Positions 10,310-22,369 of a stretch of 64,000 bases of DNA are shown here, one piece after another (within the stretch, counting starts at the first letter, position 1; every line of letters starts with the position of its first letter). The notes below the pieces were generated by a model. That model saw only the letters and a list, made by a program, of their open reading frames with translations, was not told the origin of the DNA and did no database searches. The translations under genes and the position numbers were made by a program. This DNA is from Sthenelais limicola (taxonomy: Eukaryota > Annelida > Polychaeta > Phyllodocida > Sigalionidae): the NCBI GenBank assembly GCA_942159475.1, contig OW804097.1:37336298-37400297 (forward strand). Reading direction: 5' to 3'.

Positions 10310-11026
10310 GAAAAGAAAAAGTACAATTGGCAGCTGTACATATTTAGTAAATTCTGCTAAATAAGCCTGCAATTTGGTCAATACTAGGTAAATTCGAGTA
10401 TATTTGGCATTGCATTGATTCTAGCAATTTGTTTTACACCATTCACATAACAACGGCCGATTGGTGTACGGCCGCCGCACGGCAAAAAATGCAATGTTAA
10501 AGTATTACAGCCGGCAAGTATCAGCAGGCTAGTCGTGGTAATGGGAATGGACCTTAAAGGTTGAACTGTATTTTGAAGCTCATTTTTGTTTGAAATTTGG
10601 GTTATTTTAGAGAATTGGTGAATGTGAATTGCCTACTGCGAGATTATCTATGGTACTGACACCAGACGGCGTTGGCGGTCGGAAATTGAGCTCTCGGTCG
10701 ACATAACATTGCCGTAGCGTATGCATGCCGAGTATGTATACCATCGGTAATCATTATACATGAACGTCATCTTATTAAAAGCAGCTTAATCATTGAGAAA
10801 AACATTCACATTATGTTACTAGGTAGACATAATGATTCCCAAGATGAAATTTTCATACTTCAAGCCCATTGAAGAATAGCTCCCATATAGATGTGCCTTG
10901 CCGCGCTGCTATTATGTCGACGAAAATGGCAAAAGTACATAAGAAAACCGTTGATACGCCTTATACTAGGTGGCGCGACCGGCATTCAATTACAAGCGAA
11001 TTGTACATATTCTGGCGACTTCACCC
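10310..11026 (+). mobile_element. R1 MITE interrupted by two insertions
   Basis: R1 sequence runs 10310-10434, 10559-10630 and 10998-11026, in order and in one orientation, ending in the 'gacttcaccc' terminus. The first insert (10435-10558) is GC-richer. The second (10631-10997) is flanked by GAATT on both sides. Confidence 0.7.
10631..10997. mobile_element. Unclassified insertion in R1, GAATT-flanked
   Basis: 367 bp inserted after 'gtgaatt' of R1, with GAATT repeated at 10626-10630 and 10998-11002, consistent with a 5-bp target duplication. It has no ORF and no obvious inverted ends. Confidence 0.5.
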
Positions 11027-11547
11027 AGAGCAAAGATGAAGTTAACTCATTTTAAAAGCCGGATTCAACTTGATACCATAAGAAAGTTTAACAGTTGGCG
11101 ATCATGAAATTCGAATCAAATCGCTCAAACACTCATTGAAAGTAGATCGCCTTGAGACTGGTCGATTGTTGAGGAGACTAAGAGATATTTCACATAGATA
11201 ATTCACACGGGTAATTCGTTTCGCGAGATATGCGATGCCAAAACTCAAATCGCTCTCTGCTAGAGAATGCGTTGGTTATCAGATACCTCACATCTATTAG
11301 TTAGGCTAGATGTTAACGTCTAGGGGTGGAATTATGATAGATTTTGAGAAGAATCAAGTGAGCTAATATTACTAATACATCTATCTTGTTCCAAGTGATA
11401 TGAAAATGATTTTCAGTTTCAGATTTTGAAGTAATTAATTCCAATGGATTTCACACTATTAAAATCTATTTCAACTTTCGAAAAATACAGGACCTCATAT
11501 TATGTACTGCAGTTAAAGACACAAGAGACGTCAAGGAACAAATATAA
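11027..11547. other. Unannotated interval
   Basis: AT-rich sequence with no recognised repeat, RNA gene or protein-like ORF. Confidence 0.4.
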
Positions 11548-11548
11548 T

Positions 11549-11690
11549 TTGTTACAGGAAAATGAGTCACAAGTCGCAAGAACTGGATTGTGAGATACCA
11601 TCATATTTGAAAAGATGAGATCAAGCGAATTCCAATGATAGGAAAGAGTAGGGCATTTAAAACGTATTTCTTTATAATACAACTTAATGG
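11549..11690 (-). mobile_element. R2 element, truncated
   Basis: Begins 'tgttacaggaaaatgagtca' and follows the minus-orientation R2 to 'atttcttta', where it stops. Confidence 0.65.
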
Positions 11691-11945
11691 GTTATTTACT
11701 TCCAGCCGGAATGGACGTTATTTATTGGTCTGACGTCATCGATGACGGATATACTGACCAATCACAGATGAGGAAATGCAATTTATCCACAAACAACCAC
11801 TATTTCTTAGGCATTACCTAGAAAACAATTGTTAAACGTTTTATTCCTTAACTGAAATGAAATGTTTTGAATGTATAACCAACTTCACTTTGGTCTGATT
11901 ACTGGTCTATGAGAATAGCCTAATGCTAATAGACAAACACCACAT

Positions 11946-12185
11946 GGTTCAGATTTTCAGAAAATGTACAATTCACCTTCACCAATCCTCTCAAATTACA
12001 CACATTTCAGACGAAAATCAAGTTCAAAATTCAACAAAGTTCAACCTAACAAAACAGATTGCTAGAATCAATCCAATGCCAAATATACTCGTATTTACCT
12101 AGTATTGGCCAAATTGCAGCCACATTTAACAGTATTTACTAAATGTGTAGAGCTGCCAATTGTACATTTTCTGAAAATCTGACCC
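11946..12185 (-). mobile_element. R1 MITE, TSD ACAT
   Basis: Starts GGTTCAGATTTTC and ends CTGACCC. ACAT occurs on both sides (11942-11945 and 12186-12189). Confidence 0.88.
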
Positions 12186-12189
12186 ACAT

Positions 12190-12704
12190 AGTAGTTTATA
12201 CAAAAGAAGGAGTCCCTCAGGCATTTGAGATATCTTTCTGTCAAGAGGAAATCCAAGATAGTATCTCTTTGGATATTAAGATAATCCATAAGTGATGTTG
12301 ATTATGTGTTGGAATATTTTAGAAAAGGAAAGTGATATTTGAATAAAAAAAGCATTGTATATGTTTGATATATACTATTACACATTGATATCCTTACCGA
12401 TTGGGGACAAAACAGATCAGATTAAAGTCCTTGCGAACGAGGTGATAGTCAATTCAACAGATGCATCTAATTATATAATATTAATAGCATAATAAACTGT
12501 ATACAAACATACACAAATATTTCCCAGTGTATAGGCCCGGGCTTATATTAATTTCAAATGGTGATAGACCACGCTTATATTCGGGGTGGGCTTATATTCG
12601 GGGTAAGGATCATAGTGTTTATTTTGCCATTAGAATGTGTTTATCCCACCTCCACCCCTCCTCCGGTTATAAACGGTGCAGGCTTATCAACGGGGAAATA
12701 CTGT
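12190..12704. other. Unannotated interval with GCTTATATT repeats
   Basis: At about 12538-12606 the word 'gcttatatt' appears three times, twice as 'gcttatattcgggg', about 30 bases apart. No gene is seen. Confidence 0.4.
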
Positions 12705-12708
12705 ATAT

Positions 12709-12943
12709 GGGTCAGATTTTCGGAAAATGTACAATTCACCTTCGTCAATCTTCTCAAATAACCCAATGTTCAGACGAAAATAAAGTTCAAAATACAGTTC
12801 AACCTAACCAAACAGATTGCTAGGATCACTGCAATGCCAAATATACTCGAATTTACCTAGTATTGACCAAATTGCAGCCTTAATTAGCAGAATGTACTAA
12901 ATGTGTACAGCTGCCAATTGTACACTCTCTGAAAATCTGACCC
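12709..12943 (-). mobile_element. R1 MITE, TSD ATAT
   Basis: Complete copy with GGGTCAGATTTTC and CTGACCC ends and ATAT at 12705-12708 and 12944-12947. The body is close to the copy at 21.36 kb. Confidence 0.9.
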
Positions 12944-13971
12944 ATATATGTCGACGGATTCATTTAGTTGTTTGCCATGATTAGATATTGAATTTAAATT
13001 GTACGAAGTGTTTCGCACACTCTTTTAAAAAACAATGGGATTTGGCAAAACTTCTTCCATCGATTGAACCAGCACCCATTTCGTTGCATGCAAATTGTTT
13101 GAACCAATATTTATAAAGAATAGATTGAATTCAGGAAATAAATTGTTTTCATTCTTTCTTTAATGTCACATAAACCTCTTAGAGGACTCCGCGCCTGCGC
13201 ACCAGTGATGGCGTTCCACATTTGTGCCAGGAGTTATGCGGCGTTCCAGGGCCACTGGAGGACATTACAGAGCCCAGACAGTGACCTTGGCTGCCCTTGA
13301 GAAGTCGTTAGACTCTACTATTAGCGGTTCTTTAGACGACTTGGCAAAAACCTTTTTTGTACACATTCAATGGCTCGATTCGAGGTCCTTCTTTGCGTGA
13401 TTTTATACTTTCTCAATGAACCCAACACATCTTTTTTTCTTTTCTTAATTTTTTATTTCAGGATGTTTATACAACAAGGTAAAAGATAAGAGTTATTAAG
13501 TAAGAAATGCAAGAGATCGTTCAGAGATATATTATTATGACATGGGCTGACGGGCTTTTATTTTCCCTGAGTGCATTAGATTAGATTAGATTAGAAAACG
13601 TTTATTGATGAACATGTCACTATCAGAAAATGTATCTTATCTCCTGCATAATGGGAGGTTTACAAGCTTTTTGTTGGTTTTACGTTTTGGATTTTCAGAA
13701 ACGTACAGATCCCCAGTCGTCATTGACGATAGTGGGACGTTGTGATTTTGAATTGTAGTAAAAAATACTCTAATTTGGATAAACCAATATCATATTGATT
13801 GAAAAAAAACCCGGTAGAAACGATAAATCTATACAAAGTATAGTATTTCTGACTGTTATTATCATAGATCTAAGCCATTTTCTGAGAATCACAAATATAA
13901 TAAAGATCTACTGCGCTGGATATTTATTATCAAACAAATGTATATTATATTCTCATTTTAAACTTTTTTTG
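12944..13971. other. Unannotated interval with a (gatta)n tract
   Basis: Positions 13185-13330 are richer in GC but show no convincing ORF. Four GATTA units at about 13566-13588 border 'aaaacgtttattgatgaacatg'. On the minus strand this resembles the 3' tail of a short non-LTR relic, which is only suggestive. Confidence 0.35.
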
Positions 13972-14330
13972 CATGCATAACAAGCGAAGTTAGAGTGAAA
14001 CCAGAGTGGGTTAATACGCTTCCTGTATGCTCTTGAAATATGATGTTGGCACTTCTTTTTGATGTTGCGCTCATACCTGTTGTGATTGATATGAGCGCAA
14101 CTACATGACACTCTTTCTGCCTGTTTAAGTAGCGGTCCAATAGTGCAATGAGGGCAGACCAAGAGATTGGCCATTCATTTCATAAGGAAACAAGGAAATC
14201 AGTAGAATCGCTCTGCGCTTGTATTGCGCTAAAAATAAAAGCAGATGAAGAGCGAAAGAAAAGCACACTATGAATGAACGAAGCAAGAGCAAGCCATGAG
14301 TGCAGATACAAGCGATCCAGCACCTTTAGA
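13972..14330 (+). mobile_element. R5 element, core part
   Basis: Matches 63535-63860 in order ('acaagcgaagttagagtg', 'attgcgctaaaaataaaagc', 'gaagagcgaaa', 'aagcacacta'). Both outer ends are lost or altered. Confidence 0.6.
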
Positions 14331-14764
14331 ACATGTGGGATATAGGAACATGGGTGTTTACGTGAAAGTTTCAATAAGGGGGGAGGTATGGTATAATGTA
14401 AACATCCATTATTAGTTATAGTCACAAATCAATTTTTGATTTAAATAAAGTGAAACAAATAAATACACTCAGTCAGTTTTTATTCCAAACATGGTAGTAC
14501 TTATGTTGACACTTACCTCTACATGCCCTGGTTATAGTGCCCGCTTATTATCATATAGAGTATCTGTCTTTCATTGAAAAACCCATTTTATTATATATTT
14601 TAGATAGAACTGAACGAGCAGTTAGAACTACTAGTGCGATTCAATGGCCCAAGTTTAAACTTTATTTTGTATCAAGCAAGTGGCCGCTAGTCACGTGTTG
14701 AATGCAAAATTGTAAACAAGAGCCATTGAATTACATTCACCTGGAGTACATAGATAGAATAATA
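14330..14764. other. Unannotated interval
   Basis: No family or gene recognised. Confidence 0.35.
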
Positions 14765-14870
14765 TGTTTGTTTATATTGAACTGAACTTTAAATCTTATT
14801 TTTGTCTTAAATTTGGGTTTTTTGAGAAGATTGCTTAAGGCGAATTCTACATTTTCTGGCGATTTCACCA
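14765..14870 (+). mobile_element. R1 MITE, 5'-truncated
   Basis: Right-hand half of R1 only, ending 'ctggcgatttcacc'. Confidence 0.7.
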
Positions 14871-15956
14871 TTATAAGACTACTCATGAAAACGTTTCAAA
14901 GATAGATGAATATCATCCGTAACTTATATATATATACGAGGTTGGAATTTCTGATAAGTCGATATGTTCTGACAGCAATAACTGCTTATCTTTTGTATAT
15001 ATGGGTTGGCTTGCATAATAGCGAGACGGCCAATACTTCTACAGGATATATATTATGTTAGGCCACGGGCGCACCTTAGAGATGGGACAGGGAAATCAAT
15101 CTTCTCATTGACAATAGAACCGACTGCAATATCGCGCTCATATGAAGTCAGTGTGTGAATGGGGCAAACGTAGATGAATATTATTTATGAAGGAATTGTC
15201 CTCAGGCCCTCAATACGCGATGAGTGTGCATCTTCTACCAATTCCACACCAGTAATTGCTTCATGAATTGGTTACCGTCTAGATATACCAGACAGAGGGC
15301 AGAATAATGCCGAGTGCGACAAAAGATTACAGATTAGGATGCTGTGGGTTAATGGTGTGCTGCTTCCTAAATACCATGCATATATCACATGGCCTTCCTT
15401 TTTACAGCCGCCCTCTGAGAGTGTGTGTGATGAGTTACAGGAAGATGAGGTGACATTTGTCGGACGTTCCGTCGGAACTCCGCCCCCCCCCGCCCCTCAC
15501 CATCATCACATTGTTTAAATATGGATATATATAATATATATCATAGTGGGGTTCGAAATATAATCCCTTGAGGACATGGAACTATTCAAAACACTTTAAA
15601 TTATAGTTCTTCAAGCTGTCAGGTTGTATCCTTTGATTTGACTTTCTTGAAACCACCCTTCCATACGGGTACTTGATGATGCGATTAGGTATAATATAAT
15701 TCGGTAAAAGGGTGAAGGTCCCTAAGAGATGCGATAAGGCTTATTTTTATCATATATGCGCATTCCATTTGAGAGGTGCGATAAGTGGGGTGCAATAAAC
15801 ATATTTTTGTCGCATGTGCACGTTGGATAGAAAATTGTATTGGGTTTTCTTTTAGCTTTTAGATACTTTATGACATTTCAAAACCCCAAACAAAAGTTTA
15901 TAGCAATGTTTGTCTATGCTAAATAGTGAATGGAACTCAGTACTAGTACCTCGTTC
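14871..15956. other. Unannotated interval
   Basis: About 1.1 kb with no recognised repeat or gene. A C-run of about 18 bases with few interruptions lies near 15481-15497. 'gtgcgataag'-like words repeat at about 15728, 15776 and 15788. Confidence 0.35.
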
Positions 15957-16278
15957 CATGTACAATCTGCCTTCACCAATCCTTTCAAATAACCCACATT
16001 TAAGACAGAAATAAGCTTCAAAATACAATTTAATATAACAGAACTGATACTTTGAATCAATGCCATGCCAAATATGCTAGGATAGGCCTTGGGCTATCCA
16101 TGTTTAGAAAACAGGGAGACAGCAGCGCTGGCCCCTAGCGCCTGGAGTAGGTAGGGTCACCAACTCCCTTGTTTTTTAAACACATAAATACTCCGTATCT
16201 AACATTTTTCAGCCTAATTTAGCAGAATTTCTTTAATATGTACAGCTGACAATTGTACATTTTCTGAAAATATGACCC
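15957..16278 (-). mobile_element. R1 MITE interrupted by a small foldback
   Basis: R1 sequence from 'atgtacaatctgcc' to TATGACCC with an insert of about 105 bp (about 16088-16192) in the middle. Confidence 0.75.
16088..16192. mobile_element. Small foldback inserted in R1
   Basis: 'atgtttagaaaacagggag' near the left end is complementary to 'ctcccttgttttttaaacacat' near the right end. The GC-rich centre is itself hairpin-prone. Confidence 0.55.
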
Positions 16279-16479
16279 ATAAGTTAATTGGACAGGGTGA
16301 TGAGGTGTAAAACACAGCTGGCAGTGGGGAAAGAGGAGATGTGAGAGTGATGGAAGGGTATTTATATATAGTGGAGCAAACAGTGGCAATACGGATAATG
16401 GGTTGGAAGGTTGGCATGGTGAGGTGATCTAGCTTCAATGTCCCAGCCTTGATTGACACAAACGCAGGGGATATATGAG

Positions 16480-17060
16480 ATGTGTCACAGGAAAATGAGT
16501 CACAAGTTGCAAAAATATGATTTTGAGATATCATCATATCTGAAAAGATAAAATCGAGGCGATTACAATGATAGTAAACATTAGGGACTATGGTACGTAT
16601 TTCTATATTTTAAGTTGGATATTTTTATTTTTGTACAAAAAAAGGGTGGCTAATTACTGGTAAATTAGCTAAATATATACTCTATACGATATGCTTAGAA
16701 ATACATCGATGTTTTAATGCATTGTCTTGAAATGTGTTACATGTATTCTGGGACCCCAGGGACTATACACTCCAAAGATGAAACCATTCTAACCAAGAGA
16801 TCTTGTAAATAAACTAAAATTGAAAATTTGCGACTTGTGACTCAGAATGAGTGAGTGAGATTGGTTACTTTACGCCCTTATCAACACATTTAATGGTTAT
16901 ATCAAGGGCGGGAGAGCTGAGAGGGAGGCAGTTTATGATCATACCCAGGAAATAGAAATAAAGAAGAAGAGAGAGAGAGAGAGACAAGAGAAAAGAGACA
17001 GAAAGGCACTGTAAGGTCTTACCCAGGACTTGTGACTTATTTTCCAGTAACAAATCACAT
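16480..17060 (-). mobile_element. R2 element with split right TIR
   Basis: Starts 'gagatgtgtcacaggaaaat'. The right TIR is reached at 16838 ('gcgacttgtgactca') and a second version appears at 17029-17060 ('acttgtgacttattttcca'). About 175 bases, including a (ga)n tract near 16965-16985, lie between the two. Confidence 0.65.
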
Positions 17061-17589
17061 ATATTCCTTAGTTATAATTACATTCACACGCAAATCCCTT
17101 CATGTGATGGATCCTATGTGGCGGACAAGATGTCCATGGTTCGCTGTCAGTCCCGCACCTACTGATTGAATCCCATACCATGAATACAAAAGCTCTTCAT
17201 CAAATACAGAAACCACCCCTTTTTTATGAAACGCAAAATGGATTCCTTAATTACGACTGCATTCTCAGTTGTCAGAAGTAAGGTTTTCTTTGTATTGGTT
17301 ATTATTTCAATATATTTTGTTAATATTCAGAAACTATTTTACACGGAATATTCCCAGAGCGATGGGAACCATTGTGTGACTACTTCAAAGCATTCACAAC
17401 TTATGTTTTATTCTTTTTTTTCTTTTACAAACAAAACCCGAACGTTTTATTCTTGCGTGCGCTGTTGAATCCTTTGAAGTGGTCATTCGGGAAATACTCT
17501 ATCAGAGTAAAAAAAAAAAAAAAAAAAACAAATAAAAAAAAGAAGAGACATCTTAGCTGAGAACGTAGCTTTAAACCATTGGGACAAAT
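17061..17589. other. Unannotated interval with A-rich stretch
   Basis: An A-run of about 20 bases at 17509-17528 is followed by 'caaataaaaaaaagaag'. It could be a retroposed 3' end, but no matching body is recognised. ORFs here have no known domain. Confidence 0.4.
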
Positions 17590-17593
17590 ATAT

Positions 17594-17828
17594 GGGTCAG
17601 ATCGTCAGAGAATGTACAATTCCCTTTCACCAATCCCCGCAAATAACGCAAATTTATGACAGAAATGAGCTTCAAAATAAAGTTTAACATAGCAGAACAT
17701 ATATTTTAAAACAACATAGTACAAACTATACTCAGATATACCTGGTATTTATCATTTTTCAGCCTACTTTAGCATATCTTACTAAATATGTAGAGCTGCC
17801 AATTGTACATTTTCGGACGATTTGACCC
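17594..17828 (-). mobile_element. R1 MITE, TSD ATAT
   Basis: Starts GGGTCAGATCGTC and ends TTTGACCC, with ATAT on each side. Confidence 0.9.
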
Positions 17829-17849
17829 ATATATACGTTTGATATCATT

Positions 17850-18458
17850 TGTGATGTGTCACGGAGAAATGAACCACAACTCGCAAAATTGATATCTTTC
17901 AAAGTGATTTATTCACAGGATCTCCTTGTAGAAATATTCTCATCTTTAGGGTGTGTATCGTCTAAAGTCGTATGAATACATACATCATATCTCAAGACTG
18001 TGATTTAAATATTATATCTATACATTTCTAAGCTCATCCTATAGACTCATTTTTTTTAAAAAAAATTTAAAGATTTTATTTTCACTGGGGAGGCATTTCC
18101 CAGTAAACTGGGTTATTCCAATGCGCTCAGCTTAGGGTAACAAAAGTAGCTGGAGAGAGAAAAAATCCTGTAGCATATTTGTTAATTACAGATAGACCAA
18201 TTGGAATTGATGGTTAGGTATAGCATTGTGTAAATAGAGTATGAAGATATACAATTCGAACAATTATAGACACTCAGATTCAATATGTTACATAGTTGAA
18301 ACAGCTACTTTACTAGTAAATGCACATCCAGAAATATTGCAGACTTATTTGTTTCTAAAATAAAAATATCAAACTTAAAATATAGAAATACTTATTAAAT
18401 GTCCTTAATGTTTACTATTTTTGTAATTGTGAATAGTGTTCCTGTAATACATCACATA
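17850..18458 (+). mobile_element. R2 element, near full length
   Basis: Left end GTGATGTGTCACGGAGAAAT, right end 'cctgtaatacatcaca'. Much of the right half before the TIR is lost. A segment near 18040-18180 is not shared with other copies and is probably an insertion. Confidence 0.7.
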
Positions 18459-18459
18459 T

Positions 18460-19096
18460 GTTTGATATTTATTGTTTTAAACATTTTTATTATGAAGATT
18501 TCCACAGTGTGGTAGGTCTCATCTCCTACAAAGTTATGAACAGTTTAAATTGACGACGGAAGACATTTATATTAAAGAACTCACTAGTCGTTTACATAAG
18601 AAATAATAAGGAAGAAGAAGGTTCTTCCAGTTACATAGGTCTAAGTACAACATATCATTTGCGAAGTTAATACATTTCGTCATAATGAAGAATCTATAAT
18701 CATTGCAGGAAACTTACAACACAAAGTTAATTAAAGCTACATCTTCAAAATGAACATAATCATTGTCCTTACACCACTTACATCTATGCTCAATACCCAC
18801 AGGAAGCAAGCTAAGGGGCCAGCAACAGTGGTTCTCAAGGGAACCTTTTCTTGCTTTCTATAGAAAACACCCTGGTGCAAAAATGAAAGCCTCCTTTGAT
18901 GTTGTACGATGAAAACAAGAGTTCTTTGTATCTGAGGACTTTGCGTGGTGAAGGCAATTTGTCTCCTTTGAAAGAGGATTTCTAATATTTGTAATGGAGA
19001 CAATGGCTGTAAAAGTGGGCAGAGAATCTGGAGGAAACATGAAGAGGGAAGACAGATGGCAAGTTATCAGCAACCGTCACCCTGGTTAGCCTATAA
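18460..19096. other. Unannotated interval
   Basis: Overlapping minus-strand ORFs of 71 and 88 codons at 18737-19073 have no recognised domain, no clear splice context, and compete with each other in different frames. Confidence 0.4.
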
Positions 19097-19370
19097 GGCT
19101 CAGATCGTTAAAAAATGTACAATTCGCCTGAACCACGGACTTGTTCTCATTACAAGTCCGTGCCTGAACCAATCCTCTCACATATTTCAAATTTAAGACA
19201 GAAATGAGGTTTAGTATGTACGGTTTGAGATAGCAGAACAGATATTTTGAAATAACATGATACAAAATATACGCGGATATACATGGTATTTATAATGTTT
19301 TAGACTAATTTAGCATATTTTACTAAATGTGTAGAGCTGCCAATTGTGCATTTTCTAAACAATCCGACCC
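19097..19370 (-). mobile_element. R1 MITE carrying a 26-bp hairpin insertion
   Basis: R1 from GGCTCAGATCG to CCGACCC. Just after the left TIR, 'gcctgaacca' occurs twice (19126-19135 and 19162-19171) around a 26-base hairpin, so the insert looks like a micro-element with a 10-bp duplication. Confidence 0.8.
19136..19161. mobile_element. Micro-hairpin insertion
   Basis: Arms of 9-10 bp (from 19135 and up to 19161) enclose 'tctcatt'. It is bounded on both sides by the 10-bp host word 'gcctgaacca'. It could be a very short foldback transposon or a repair-templated insertion. Confidence 0.6.
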
Positions 19371-19935
19371 ATTATAAGAGAGTCCGAACGGGTTATTTGG
19401 AAATGTCCTTTATGGTAGCTTCAATACGCATAATGTTCTGACTGCGTGAGTAATTCTATAAGATAGAATTACTACCTTTTATCAAACTTCCTCAAACTTT
19501 CGTCTTTCTGGGTACATACATATCATAATTATGTAAACAAAATGAAATAGGCTGCAGATGAACCGCAGATGTGTAGGGGCACGAGTCGGAGTGTTGCTTA
19601 AAAGATAACCAGAACAAATGACATGTATTTTCACCAAGTTTTATTTAACTCAGAATCACAGGGTCAAACCAACAGGTTATAGCTTGATTTGAACAACAGA
19701 GGTATCTTGGTCTGTGAGTGACACAAGTCTGTTGTTTCAAGCAGAGACGGGATCTCCTTACAGGGCAGTTGTATGCCCCTGCTTACCGTATGCAGGAGGG
19801 TGTCATAAGCAACGTGTTTTGTGTTGTATGATGTCTCCTCCTGTTGGAACTGACCAGAACTGAGTATTACTGCCACAGTGAAAAGGTGGTGTTGAGTCGG
19901 CAGTGACAATGGGATGGGCGGACTCACTACTATAG
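19371..19935. other. Unannotated interval
   Basis: A minus-strand ORF of 87 codons (19664-19927) has no recognised domain. No repeat family is seen. Confidence 0.35.
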
Positions 19936-20056
19936 TATTATTACCCCGAGGTTTGGTGGTTTGTTGTGGTCTGTGTGGTCATAGACACTCGAGTGCTCCT
20001 CCCAAGAGTGTCTATGACCACACAGACCACAACAAACCGAGGGTAATAGTGCTTTT
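19936..20056. mobile_element. Foldback with a perfect 31-bp stem
   Basis: The perfect arms are 19960-19990 and 20006-20036, around a 15-base loop. Outward, 'attaccccgaggtttggtgg' pairs imperfectly with 'ccgagggtaat', extending the symmetry to about 120 bp. It looks like a recent foldback MITE. Confidence 0.7.
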
Positions 20057-20832
20057 AGAAGCGATTTGATCAGATCAACTTATTAATACCAAAATAGAGG
20101 GTTTACCAACCTGTGCAATTATCTATTTCAATTAAATATGCCTTGTGAAACAGGTAATGAACCGGAAGCTTACCTTAGGTACTTCCGTCCATACAAACGT
20201 GGTCTATAGGCAAGAAAAACCTCTCAGAATCTGATAAAATCGCGTCTAAGTATATATAATACAGTGTCTCTCCAAGTTCAGAATCAAGATGTGGTTGATA
20301 GAAACATAGGAGAATACTATTTATTATTCTCTAGATATATGTATATAAAACCAGACTATTCCAGACATAAATAGATATCTAACTATGTAAACCTTCCATC
20401 CCTTGTATAAAGATGCATATCCCCTTAGTGAGCCTTAGAATCAATAACCTTCAGCCCCTCTCAGGGCCTACCAGTCTCACTGACCAGCCATCAAGGGACC
20501 AGATGTCCAGTTGTGGTCAAAATGGCTGACACTAATCCCCGAAATACAATCCTAAAGCATAGATTATGTCCAGCGTCTGGGCCGGGCAATACAAACCGTG
20601 CCACAATCTTATAGCAAGAAGGAGATAGATAGGACAGGATAGAGATCGACTTGCAAATACCCCTGTATGAAGAAAAAATACCCCTGCTGTCAGCAAATGT
20701 TCGATCTTGAGCTATAAGGACGCTGATAGGCGTCTTGTTTTCCGCCGGTGGTAGACAATATTGGGAAGTATTTATAAGTCAGAAGTTTGTTCTACACTGA
20801 TATGAAGATATCCATTTCAATTGCAGAATTTA
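20057..20832. other. Unannotated interval
   Basis: No recognised gene or repeat. Confidence 0.35.
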
Positions 20833-21217
20833 TTTGTGATATGTTACAGGGAAATGCGTCACAAGTCGCAAAATTGAATTTTGTGATATCATCATATTTG
20901 AAAAGATGAGATCAAGCTGATTCTAATGATAGTAAACACTTTAGGGCAGCTAATAAGTATTTCTATATTTTCAGCTTGATATTATTATTTCTAAAAAAAT
21001 TGTTATATTTCTGAGTGGATATTTACTAGTAAAGTAGCTGAATATACTCTAATAGATGACTTCAGTAATGCAAGAACATATATTTAATACACAGTCTTGG
21101 ATTGTATTGATAAGACATCGAGCAATGAGGACATTCGTACAAAGACATTGTGAATAAAATACTTTGAAAAATATCATTTTGCGACTTGTGACTCATTTTC
21201 CTGAAACACAATCATAT
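20833..21217 (-). mobile_element. R2 element, both ends present
   Basis: 'ttgtgatatgttacaggga' at the left and 'gcgacttgtgactcattttc' plus 'ctgaaacacaatca' at the right. The body of about 385 bp lacks part of the longer 34.7-kb form. Confidence 0.8.
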
Positions 21218-21357
21218 TTGTGCAGCTTTGACGCATGTTGGTTCCTTGTCATCCGTGTCGCTGTTAGTGACAATTTTTCCCATGCTTTCCAATCAAGCCT
21301 AATGGATGGAGGCATTTGGAAATTATCTAGTCAGCGAGAATATTTCCGAATGGAAGA

Positions 21358-21592
21358 GGGTCAGATTTTCAGAAAATGTACAATTCACCTTCACCAATTC
21401 TCTCAAATAACCCAATTTTCAGACGAAAATAAGCTTCAAAGTACGGTTCAACCTAACCAAACAGATTGCTAGAATCAATGCAATGCTGAATACACTCGAA
21501 TTTACCTAGTATTGACCAAATTGCAGTCTAAATTAGCAGAACTTACTAAATGTGTACAACTGCCAATCGTACATTTTCTGAAAATCTGACCC
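21358..21592 (-). mobile_element. R1 MITE, TSD AAGA
   Basis: Complete copy, GGGTCAGATTTTC to CTGACCC, flanked by AAGA at 21354-21357 and 21593-21596. Confidence 0.92.
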
Positions 21593-21783
21593 AAGAACTG
21601 CCTCTATAACCAGCAAAATATGGCATTATCAATGCCATTATATCACGATAACACATTGCAACAACTGTATGCATTGAAGGAATCATTTTAAAACCAATCT
21701 CCAGATCTCGATCCTTGTCAAGAGAGATGTCCCGTTTGGAAATAGAACGTTGAATGGATATTGTAAACTGACCACTCTAATAT

Positions 21784-21968
21784 AAAGATCCTCAAACGAA
21801 AGCCTCTCGCCACAAACCGCAAAGTGCTATTATAATTCCTCAAATAAGACCTCAAAATGTCATTATATTGCCATTAAAACGCTGAGTCCTAGGCCAGGAA
21901 ACCGATTAGTGAAGTAGGTTGAAATACCATCCTCATCTGAACTGAGGGTTTGGACCTAGATTGAAACA
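21784..21968 (-). repeat. R3 dispersed repeat
   Basis: Minus orientation: 'gcctctcgcc', 'cgcaaagtgctattataat', 'cattatattgccattaaaac', 'aggccaggaaaccgattag' and 'tttggacctaga' in the order expected for R3. Confidence 0.7.
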
Positions 21969-22129
21969 ATCTTATCCTTCTTTCGATGAAAATTCCTGCT
22001 GAATTCTAGGTTCATCGCTTATCTATTAAGTGTGATGCACGTTGGATTAGTTGTCTTCAATATGGAGAGAGATAAAAGCTAAGAGAGACATTAAAGAATG
22101 TGAGGGCTTCAGACAGGATAGCTGATAGT

Positions 22130-22369
22130 GGGTCAGATTGTGAGAAATTGTACATTTCATCCTCATCATTCCTCTCAAATGACCCAAGTTTAAGAGAAAA
22201 GTGACGTTCAAAATGCAGTTTACTACAATGAAGGAGATATTCTTTTATCAGCACAATAACAAAGATACTCTGATATACCATTACTATATTCAACATTTTT
22301 CTGTCTAAATTAGTAGAAGTTATCAACTTTGCAGAGTTGCCGATTGTACATTTTCTGAAAATCTGACCC
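22130..22369 (-). mobile_element. R1 MITE, TSD TAGT, with empty site in opposing arm
   Basis: GGGTCAGATTGTG to CTGACCC, flanked by TAGT at 22126-22129 and 22370-22373. The opposite foldback arm near 23757-23765 reads through with a single copy of the target word. Confidence 0.93.
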
